Virus record (IMG/VR): IMGVR_UViG_3300044630_007023
Span: 1 to 46,270 of that record
Direction: 5' to 3' (one strand)
From: a virus
Length of the DNA stretch: 46,270 nucleotides
The translations under genes were made by a program, and so were the position numbers. Under the pieces are notes generated by a model. The model ran no database searches and had not been told where the DNA came from. It worked only from the letters and a program-made list of their open reading frames with translations. Positions 1 to 5,105 of the stretch are shown piece after piece (within the stretch, counting starts at the first letter, position 1; every line of letters begins with the position of its first letter).

Positions 1-2
1 TA

Positions 3-395
3 TTCGAGAATACTGATTTGGGTAAATTTGATTTGTATGAAGGTGCGATGGTACCATTAGATTTACCATTTACAGTGGATATGACAGAGGAAGAGATTCT
101 TGCTGAGGCAAAGTACCAAGGTAAGGAAGTTGAGCTCGGAAAACCCAAAAGAGGGGGTTCTAAAAAATTCTACGTTTATGTAAGAAAACCAGGTGGTGGT
201 GTTAAAAAGGTGTCATTTGGTGACACAACTGGTTTATCTGTTAAATTAAACAACCCAGAAGCCCGTAAATCATTTGCTAAAAGACACGATTGTGCAAATA
301 AAAAAGATAGAACTAAAGCGTCTTACTGGTCATGTAGATTACCTAGATACGCTAGTTTGCTTGGTTTAAAATCTAAGTTTGGTGGATACTGGTAA
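3..395 (+). CDS. Small basic phage protein, 5' end outside window (partial)
   Basis: The reading frame is open to the left edge of the window, so the true start is probably upstream; the only in-window candidates near the edge are weak (TTG at 18). The visible part is about 130 residues. It ends in a basic, cysteine-containing block (ARKSFAKRHDC, then KASYWSCRLPRYA) that I have seen at the end of many T4-like and marine phage proteins of unknown role; it resembles what is catalogued as DUF5872, but I hold that name loosely. The paired Cys/His residues could bind a metal or nucleic acid, which is inference. The next gene overlaps its last 17 bases, suggesting translational coupling. Coding is clear; function is unknown. 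Confidence 0.75.
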   Translation, partial: FENTDLGKFDLYEGAMVPLDLPFTVDMTEEEILAEAKYQGKEVELGKPKRGGSKKFYVYVRKPGGGVKKVSFGDTTGLSVKLNNPEARKSFAKRHDCANKKDRTKASYWSCRLPRYASLLGLKSKFGGYW

Positions 396-657
396 ACCGT
401 ATATTGATATTGAAATTGGTGATGGTTATGTAATAAGGGAGTTCGGGGAGAATATCGATCCGATTGAACTTATGTGGCATAGAGATAATGAGGATAGAAT
501 TGTTGAGGTTTTAAACCCAACTGATTGGTTTTTTCAATACGATGATCAATTACCAATACCACTAAAAGAAAATGTCTCACTAAAAATAGCGAGACATGAC
601 TGGCATAGAGTTATAAAAGGTACTGGTAACCTCAGGTTAAAGATAACTAAAAGTTAA
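379..657 (+). CDS. Hypothetical 92-residue phage protein
   Basis: I do not recognise this protein. It is read from a non-ATG codon (TTG at 379, or GTG at 382); the frame opens only at 370, so the start must lie close to here and overlaps the end of the preceding gene by about 17 bases. The sequence has mixed polar and hydrophobic composition, an acidic first half and a basic end (residues RLKITKS), with no signal peptide, membrane segment or obvious motif. It faces a convergent gene whose stop lies at 647, so the two coding ends overlap by 11 bases. The start choice is uncertain, but the amino-acid composition is typical of a real small phage protein. Confidence 0.6.
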   Translation: MVDTGKPYIDIEIGDGYVIREFGENIDPIELMWHRDNEDRIVEVLNPTDWFFQYDDQLPIPLKENVSLKIARHDWHRVIKGTGNLRLKITKS

Positions 658-1036
658 TTCTACAAGTACCGTAAACATTTTTAGAACCATCTTCTTCACC
701 TAAATCATCTAACCACTGAAGACTAGAGTTTGGTCCACCATAGAATATAAAGTTTGAGTTATCGTCCATAAATTTTTCTTCACCACCTTCTGGTACAATT
801 ATCTCAACACCCTGTAATTGTATGGGTTGGTCTTTTATTTCGTAATTTATTACGCCACCGTAACTAAAAACGTATAAAGGTTTATACTTAGCGAACCTTC
901 TAAATAACTCAATATTGATTTTCCTATCACACTTTATGTCCCTGCTAAAGGTGTAGCATAACATTTCAGCTGTGGCTCTATCAACTTTAAATTTATGTAC
1001 CGATAATATCTCAGCTAAGGGGTTTTCGTAAATCAT
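647..1036 (-). CDS. Hypothetical 129-residue protein downstream of dNMP kinase
   Basis: The product is unknown. It begins with ATG at 1036, inside the end of the upstream deoxynucleotide kinase gene (26-base overlap), so the two are almost certainly co-translated from one message. The protein is soluble, with no membrane segment. A central part rich in Tyr and Phe (YKPLYVFSYGGVINYEI) suggests a compact beta structure, followed by an acidic end. The stop at 647-649 (TAG) lies inside the convergent plus-strand gene. Coupling to the kinase makes a nucleotide-metabolism or early role possible, but that is only context. Confidence 0.65.
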   Translation of the reverse strand: MIYENPLAEILSVHKFKVDRATAEMLCYTFSRDIKCDRKINIELFRRFAKYKPLYVFSYGGVINYEIKDQPIQLQGVEIIVPEGGEEKFMDDNSNFIFYGGPNSSLQWLDDLGEEDGSKNVYGTCRINF

Positions 1037-1580
1037 TCACCAAATTATCTATCTTATCGTACAGATCATGTAAAGTACGATCGTTTATTATTTCGGTTGT
1101 AATACCAACAATAGAATCCATTTCTTTTTCAGATGCGTGCTCATCACCAGTACTTAGATTTGGTCTTTGCACTGACAATATTGTACCACCCATCTTTAAT
1201 ATCGCATCAACTTCATGTTGAAATCTAACATCGCAAATAACGACATCCAGATCCTTATTTTGGTTATACCATTGTTCAAAACGCTTAACCCAAAAACTTC
1301 TACCAAATACCTGTAATTCTGGTATATATTTCGGCATATCGTATTGAAAAACCTCAGTACCCATTATCTGTAGTACTAACCTTGGGGTTATTCCCCAGGT
1401 TGGGTCAATTTCATCTTTAGCGTCACCAAAAACTTGGTCTTCGGTGAAACCAAATAATTCCATGGCCCCACGTTTAATTGGGTTGGCGAAGCTATATTTT
1501 ACAAAATTTTTGTTAGCAACAAGGTAATCACCTGTGGTATCTTTACCCGAACGTTTTTTTCCTAGAACTCCTATTATCAT
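1011..1580 (-). CDS. Deoxynucleoside monophosphate kinase (T4 gp1-like)
   Basis: It should transfer phosphate from ATP to dNMPs (in T4, dTMP, dGMP and hydroxymethyl-dCMP), feeding dNTP synthesis for phage DNA replication in the cytoplasm. The P-loop is at the N-terminus (GKKRSGKDT, residues 7-15), as in the P-loop dNMP kinase family, and a DVRFQHEVDAI segment near residue 118 matches the conserved Asp-x-Arg-Phe region that follows the beta strand in phage dNMP kinases. Length (189 residues) is normal to slightly short for the family (T4 gp1 is longer). ATG at 1580 is the natural start because the P-loop begins only six residues later. A terminator hairpin lies upstream (1626-1643), so the gene probably has its own promoter in the 45-base gap. 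It overlaps the downstream unknown gene by 26 bases. Confidence 0.85.
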   Translation of the reverse strand: MIIGVLGKKRSGKDTTGDYLVANKNFVKYSFANPIKRGAMELFGFTEDQVFGDAKDEIDPTWGITPRLVLQIMGTEVFQYDMPKYIPELQVFGRSFWVKRFEQWYNQNKDLDVVICDVRFQHEVDAILKMGGTILSVQRPNLSTGDEHASEKEMDSIVGITTEIINDRTLHDLYDKIDNLVNDLRKPLS

Positions 1581-1625
1581 ATTAACTTATTTGTACAATA
1601 ATAGTAAAAACGTTTTAAAAAAACA

Positions 1626-1643
1626 AATCCCCTTTCGGGGATT
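1626..1643 (-). terminator. Rho-independent terminator after the split acidic-protein gene
   Basis: Inverted repeat AATCCCC-TTTC-GGGGATT, a seven-pair stem with a four-base loop. On the minus strand it follows the stop of the gene ending at 1647 and is followed by a T-rich tract (TTTGTTTTTTT), as expected for an intrinsic terminator. Confidence 0.75.
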
Positions 1644-1646
1644 TTA

Positions 1647-2132
1647 TTATCTTTTTAAAAATTCATCCATTACGGATTTTTGTATTCTTTTTAAATATTC
1701 ACTTGGTTGTTCCTGCATTGGCTCCTCTGGGGTTACGTCAACTGGAGTTTCCTCTGGAGCTGGCTCTGCGTCTGTTGTGTCTTCAGAGTCTTTGTTTTGA
1801 AGTTTACTCAACATATCTGCCATATCTTCTTCATTAACCTTTGTCATATCAATCGCAGATAGAATGGAGTTAACAACATATTTGTAATCCTTAGATTCTA
1901 ATTCTTGTGCACCATCCCTCATTTTTTGAGTCAACTTACCAGTTAATTTTTGAACCGTTTTTAAAATTGGCTCGTCTGGGTTTTCCTCACCTTCTGGTGC
2001 TTCCGCTGGAGCCTCTGCTGGGGTTTCCGCTGGTACATCACCAGTTGTATCAACACCCATATCATCTGGCATTTCAGCTGAAAAGTCTGTTGCTAGATCA
2101 GCTGGTTCTTCTGTTGCCGCTGGAGCCGCCAT
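1647..2132 (-). CDS. Acidic Pro/Ala-rich protein, probably the 3' part of a frameshifted gene
   Basis: From its first ATG this frame encodes 161 residues: an acidic Ala/Pro/Glu-rich linker, an ordered block (KLTGKLTQKMRDG, then KDYKYVVNSILSA, about residues 60-95), a second Glu/Pro linker, and a short helical tail (YLKRIQKSVMDEFLKR). The same frame stays open upstream of that ATG to 2255, through LTEQRYILKLKGAG, and meets the end of the next gene at a run of ten A. A -1 shift there gives one 312-residue protein. The order of folded blocks joined by acidic linkers looks like a phage structural or scaffold-associated protein. Function is unknown. The gene is terminated by the hairpin at 1626-1643. 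Confidence 0.7.
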   Translation of the reverse strand: MAAPAATEEPADLATDFSAEMPDDMGVDTTGDVPAETPAEAPAEAPEGEENPDEPILKTVQKLTGKLTQKMRDGAQELESKDYKYVVNSILSAIDMTKVNEEDMADMLSKLQNKDSEDTTDAEPAPEETPVDVTPEEPMQEQPSEYLKRIQKSVMDEFLKR

Positions 2133-2215
2133 ATCGTCACCTGTATTAACAGAAGAAGCTGGTTCCGTATTAGCAGAACCAGCTCCTTTTAATTTAAGAA
2201 TGTAACGTTGCTCAG

Positions 2216-2255
2216 TTAAGCTTTTTTTTTTAAAACATCGATGTTTTCTTTGTAG
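2216..2255 (-). other. A10 slippery run joining two overlapping frames
   Basis: On the coding strand the overlap reads GTTTTAAAAAAAAAAGCTTAA, here given at 2236-2216 with ten consecutive A at 2231-2222. The upstream frame stops six bases after the run; the downstream frame (-1 relative) is open from 2255 to 1647. A ribosome or polymerase slipping by -1 on the run would make a continuous 312-residue protein. The other explanation is a homopolymer sequencing error. Confidence 0.6.
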
Positions 2256-2584
2256 TCAACTGACTCGTTGATTTGTTTAAACATCATATTCAAATGCTTA
2301 AGAGCCTCAGCGTATGATCTATAAGAGTGTTCGTGTATGTTTTGTACACCAGACAAATACTCATAACCATTTTCAGTTTTTACTTTGATGTAAACATGTT
2401 TTTCCTCTTGTATGATACCGTATTCAGTACCGTTAGCTGCAACAGCTTCGTGTAAAACATTGGACAAGTGGCCAACTAATTGTTTATTTTCGTTGATTGC
2501 TTCTTTAGACACACCAGCGATTTCAAGAATTCTGGCTAATTTTTGGTCTACGTCTTGTATTTTTTCTGAACCTACTGGTCTCAT
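2216..2584 (-). CDS. Phage protein, 5' part of the probable frameshifted gene
   Basis: 122 residues, starting with ATG at 2584 and ending at a TAA just after a run of ten A (VLKKKA-stop). The body has a helical N-terminal part (KIQDVDQKLARILEIAGV) and a strand-rich part (EYGIIQEEKHVYIKVKT), then an amphipathic segment (EALKHLNMMFKQINESVDY). The C-terminal phrase ENIDVLKKK normally continues into further sequence in proteins of this style, and the downstream frame supplies exactly such a continuation. I infer that the real product is the fusion of this ORF with the one ending at 1647. A putative late-promoter motif (TATTTATA) lies about 30 bases upstream. Molecular function is unknown. Confidence 0.7.
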   Translation of the reverse strand: MRPVGSEKIQDVDQKLARILEIAGVSKEAINENKQLVGHLSNVLHEAVAANGTEYGIIQEEKHVYIKVKTENGYEYLSGVQNIHEHSYRSYAEALKHLNMMFKQINESVDYKENIDVLKKKA

Positions 2585-2615
2585 ATCTTTGTTTTTTTAA
2601 AATTCTTATTCTTCT

Positions 2616-2623
2616 TATAAATA
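2616..2623 (-). promoter_or_regulatory. Putative late promoter motif TATTTATA
   Basis: The coding strand reads TATATTTATAAG about 32 bases before the ATG at 2584. It is one of eight copies of TATTTAT(A/T) found just upstream of genes in both orientations in this window. Confidence 0.35.
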
Positions 2624-2643
2624 TACAGAGTTTTAGTAAAAAA

Positions 2644-3387
2644 TCAATACTGCTCGTTTTCTAAGGATAAAAACTCATCTTTTATGTCAATCCCAAGATC
2701 AGCTAATTCATCCATATACCCAGATCTTCTTAGGTATTTAAAAACTAGATTTTCTGTACTATATTCACCAGTTGCGTTTAAACCACTTTTTCTGTAAGCT
2801 CTTATCTTTTCTTTTAGTTTCTTTAGCTTAAGTAATTTAGCGTCTGGTTCTTCCTCTTTTTTAATGTCGCTTAGTTTTTTTACAAACTCCTTGACCTTTT
2901 TAATGATATCAGATTTATTAACAGGTGCTTTATCTTTACTAGGTTCTCTTCTCCATTTATTATAGAGTATGCTATATATTCCGTCAGAAGCGTCTAATTC
3001 TTCTTTAATGTCTTGGACGTATAATTCAACATCAAAACCCTTAACCTTTATATTATGTTTTAGATTATAAACTTCTTTTTTAGCCGTAAAAAACTCATCA
3101 ACTAGGTCAATATCTTCATTAACTTTTTCTTTGTCAATTACGATATGTAAATCCACATCCGAATATTCGGACCAATTATAATTAGCCAAACTACCAACAA
3201 ATAAGATATCCTCGATAACAAAAGTATCTATACCAAAACTTTCGATAAAGTCTTTGGCTATTGAGATAAGATGTTCTCTAACATCCTTATGTAGTTTGAT
3301 TGTCTTAAAGTTATCCGATGAAGCGTTATCCCATATATCTGAATATAGGGTTGCTCTAACAGTAAAACTTTTAATAATATTGTCCAT
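2644..3387 (-). CDS. Nucleotidyltransferase-domain protein (pol beta superfamily)
   Basis: 247 residues. Near residues 66-82 is the signature of the minimal nucleotidyltransferase fold: Gly-Ser followed by an Asp-x-Asp metal-binding pair (GSLANYNW, then SDVDLHIVID). A third acidic residue is probably in GFDVELYV about 45 residues later. This family transfers a nucleoside monophosphate to a protein, RNA or small molecule; which substrate applies here cannot be read from sequence. The second half is lysine-rich and helical (a long KK/EE-rich segment), unlike the short MNT antitoxins. It is preceded by a TATTTATT motif almost touching the start codon. There is no partner HEPN gene next to it. 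The family call is good; the role is unknown. Confidence 0.75.
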   Translation of the reverse strand: MDNIIKSFTVRATLYSDIWDNASSDNFKTIKLHKDVREHLISIAKDFIESFGIDTFVIEDILFVGSLANYNWSEYSDVDLHIVIDKEKVNEDIDLVDEFFTAKKEVYNLKHNIKVKGFDVELYVQDIKEELDASDGIYSILYNKWRREPSKDKAPVNKSDIIKKVKEFVKKLSDIKKEEEPDAKLLKLKKLKEKIRAYRKSGLNATGEYSTENLVFKYLRRSGYMDELADLGIDIKDEFLSLENEQY

Positions 3388-3390
3388 ATC

Positions 3391-3399
3391 TAATAAATA
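3391..3399 (-). promoter_or_regulatory. Putative late promoter motif TATTTATTA
   Basis: The coding strand reads GATATTTATTAGAT directly before the ATG at 3387, almost the same as the copy upstream of the prohead protease gene. Only about three bases separate it from the start codon, so if it works as a -10 element the message would be nearly leaderless, or a later start is used. Confidence 0.3.
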
Positions 3400-3423
3400 T
3401 CAGTATTTTAAATAAAAAACACT

Positions 3424-4086
3424 TTAAATTAGATAATCGTCCTCAAATTCTTCAGAAATATAATGTTCATCGGTTTTTTCAATCCAACCTGTTATAATAT
3501 ATTTGTACTGGCCGTCTTTAGGTGGGTTACCGCGATGTTTATGTGTCCATAAAGCTGGGGCAATAACTAATTTACCAGCTTCTGGCCTAACTTTAAGTGG
3601 ATTGAATTTAAATTCAGTTTCACCGCCATCAACATCATTAAGGTAATAAATAAAAAATAACTCTCTTTTACTCGTTATACCACCCTCGTTTTCATGGTGC
3701 CAAGCGTAATAACCTTGATCATCTATATATCTTTGCATCTGCATGTGTGGTTGCCCGTTATTAGAAGCCATATAACATGATTGGGCTGTTCTTACAGCTG
3801 AAGCTTTAGTACTAAATCCACCAGTTATTGTCATAAAACTGTTGTGTTCGATATAATCAACTAAATTACCTAATAAATTCTCTCTTAAATAATCATAGAT
3901 GTATAACCAATTTGGGTTATCCAAATTAAGGTGGATCATTAGATCTGTTGATGATTTTACTAGCTTATTAACACCAGCGCCGCTAATACCTTCCATCTGG
4001 TTATTTGATGTCTCAAATTCGTTTATAATAAGGTTACAAACTTCCTTAGAGATAGTATTTTCGTAAATTTTAATTAAATTATCCAT
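3424..4086 (-). CDS. 2-oxoglutarate/Fe(II)-dependent oxygenase (prolyl-4-hydroxylase-like)
   Basis: 220 residues with the double-stranded beta-helix oxygenase pattern. The iron site is seen as WHHENE near residue 130, a YYLNDVDGGETEF strand, then WTHKHRG near residue 182 (distal His) and KYIITGW (the basic residue that binds 2-oxoglutarate). The proximal motif is His-x-Glu rather than the commoner His-x-Asp, which occurs in this phage subfamily. It would hydroxylate a protein or small-molecule side chain using O2 and 2-oxoglutarate. It is the last gene of a four-gene overlapping operon (start shares one base with the upstream stop). The phage fibres here contain almost no proline, so prolyl hydroxylation of their repeats is unlikely; Lys, Asn, Asp or another target is possible. 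Confidence 0.85.
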   Translation of the reverse strand: MDNLIKIYENTISKEVCNLIINEFETSNNQMEGISGAGVNKLVKSSTDLMIHLNLDNPNWLYIYDYLRENLLGNLVDYIEHNSFMTITGGFSTKASAVRTAQSCYMASNNGQPHMQMQRYIDDQGYYAWHHENEGGITSKRELFFIYYLNDVDGGETEFKFNPLKVRPEAGKLVIAPALWTHKHRGNPPKDGQYKYIITGWIEKTDEHYISEEFEDDYLI

Positions 4087-4550
4087 TATAAATTTTTTGT
4101 ATAAATAATTTTAAATGTATCAACCCTATCGTTTAATCTTAGTGGTTTAACTTTAGTGTTAGTAAAATCACATAATTCAGAATTTTTAAAGAAAACGTAA
4201 ACATTGCAACCAAAATTTTCCGCTATCTGATTAGAGTAGTCTTTTACTTTTTTAACAAATTCTGAAAAATTATCACCCTCATTATTAAAAATTATAAGAA
4301 TATCATTTTTTTCCAACAAATTTTTATAAGTATACACAAGATTACCATCTTGCCAGAATTCTATTCTCCAGTCAGCTATATCAAGCATTGGGTAGGCACC
4401 CCAAGTACCACCATTTAAAGTCATTTCACCAAAAAACTCGCCGTTTTGGAACCACCTAACTAGATAATTTTGATCTCCGCGTATTGAGACTTTAGCCATA
4501 TCATGAAAAGTTATGTTGGCTCTTGAGTTATACCTTACTTCTACAAACAT
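4086..4550 (-). CDS. Unknown 154-residue protein resembling the front half of the window's TibC-like transferase
   Basis: I recognise no catalogued domain. By eye the central part (YLVRWFQNGE, then DWRIEFWQDGNLVYTYKN, then a strand-turn segment and CNVYVFFKN) lines up with residues of the TibC-like heptosyltransferase encoded at 30781-32016 (YRVVFMDN, then EWGVKVYDVESNELVFEHNYN, then CKVAVSTFHN), with the Trp, Asn, Tyr and Cys landmarks in step. It could therefore be a stand-alone N-terminal module of that fold, lacking the catalytic second half. The alignment is mine and unscored. It shares one base with both neighbouring genes, so it is translated together with the KTSC protein and the oxygenase. 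Confidence 0.65.
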   Translation of the reverse strand: MFVEVRYNSRANITFHDMAKVSIRGDQNYLVRWFQNGEFFGEMTLNGGTWGAYPMLDIADWRIEFWQDGNLVYTYKNLLEKNDILIIFNNEGDNFSEFVKKVKDYSNQIAENFGCNVYVFFKNSELCDFTNTKVKPLRLNDRVDTFKIIYTKNL

Positions 4551-4795
4551 TATAAAACTTTTTTATAATTATATTTTTTTGCGATATTAACATTAAAATA
4601 TTTACCCTGACTTTCAGCTAAATTAAGTTCTGCAAAAACTTCATGGGATACATCTTCGTATTGATAAACCATCCCATTATTAAAAGTTATTTCTAATATT
4701 TTAGTTGCTGTATTATATTTACCACCCTTAATATTGGAGCTAGTATATTCGGTAATAATCTCATTACCGAGGTATTTTTTACTTGTCACTGACAT
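4550..4795 (-). CDS. KTSC-domain protein
   Basis: 81 residues that fit the small KTSC domain (Pfam PF13619) almost end to end: SSNIKGGKYN at the front, then LEITFNNGMVYQYEDV, then a helix (AELNLAESQGKYF) and the closing IAKKYNYKKV. The family is widespread as short stand-alone proteins in phages and bacteria, and as an appendage of some lysyl-tRNA synthetases, from which the name comes; the biochemical function is not established. It overlaps its upstream neighbour by 17 bases and the next gene by one, so it belongs to a compact four-gene operon driven from the divergent promoter region at about 5040. Confidence 0.85.
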   Translation of the reverse strand: MSVTSKKYLGNEIITEYTSSNIKGGKYNTATKILEITFNNGMVYQYEDVSHEVFAELNLAESQGKYFNVNIAKKYNYKKVL

Positions 4796-5021
4796 ACGTT
4801 TCGATGTTGATTTTTCTTGTTGAACTTATTTTAACAAAATTTTTAACTAGCGATAGACTAATGACCTCACTAGTTGTTGCGATGTGGGCGTCATCACTGT
4901 TTTCATCCGAAATAGCTTTTTTAGTGGTGATTATCAAGTTATCCCCGCTTATTATTTGCCCCGAAGGCTCTTGGAACTCCTTAATGTTTCCGTCTTTGTA
5001 ATTAACAATTATTCTTTCCAT
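4779..5021 (-). CDS. Hypothetical 80-residue protein, first gene of the left operon
   Basis: The function is not recognised. It starts with ATG at 5021, the first ATG downstream of a good Bacteroidota-type promoter (TACTTTTG at 5045-5038 on the coding strand), which supports the start. The sequence looks like a small beta-rich protein: YKDGNIKEFQEPSGQI resembles the edge of a short barrel, with an acidic middle (ISDENSDDAHI) and a basic end. There is no membrane segment. It overlaps the KTSC gene by 17 bases. Being first behind a host-type promoter suggests early expression, which is inference. Confidence 0.65.
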   Translation of the reverse strand: MERIIVNYKDGNIKEFQEPSGQIISGDNLIITTKKAISDENSDDAHIATTSEVISLSLVKNFVKISSTRKINIETYVSDK

Positions 5022-5037
5022 AAATATTTATTTGTAA

Positions 5038-5068
5038 CAAAAGTAGGAAAAAATTTTGCTTATGTCAA
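5038..5068 (-). promoter_or_regulatory. Bacteroidota-type promoter for the left operon
   Basis: On the minus strand TACTTTTG (5045-5038) matches the -7 consensus TAnnTTTG, with TTG at 5068-5066 twenty bases upstream as the -33 element. The ATG of the first gene follows after 16 bases, which leaves a leader of roughly ten bases. Confidence 0.55.
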
Positions 5069-5085
5069 GATTATACCTATCTTTG
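5054..5085 (+). promoter_or_regulatory. Bacteroidota-type promoter for the clpC-like gene
   Basis: TTTTG at 5054-5058 and TATCTTTG at 5078-5085 match the -33 and -7 elements (TTTG, TAnnTTTG) with a 19-base spacer. The start codon at 5106 follows 20 bases after the -7 element. Its spacer contains the -33 element of the divergent promoter, so the two promoters overlap. Confidence 0.6.
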
Positions 5086-5105
5086 CACAAAAGATATATA
5101 CACGC

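Noticed and set aside
1534-2149. Plus-strand ORFs at 1534-1800 and 1907-2149
   Set aside because: They lie opposite well-supported minus-strand genes, cross a terminator, and encode unnatural Leu/Pro/His-rich sequences.
2644-3387. MNT antitoxin of a HEPN-MNT toxin-antitoxin pair
   Set aside because: The protein is far longer than minimal MNT proteins and no HEPN gene lies next to it.
4550-4795. Fragment of a lysyl-tRNA synthetase
   Set aside because: KTSC domains are common as stand-alone small proteins; no synthetase catalytic motifs are present.
4884-5105. Upstream extension of the ClpC frame to 4884
   Set aside because: This stretch overlaps the opposite gene and the promoter region, and the family N-domain begins at the ATG at 5106.
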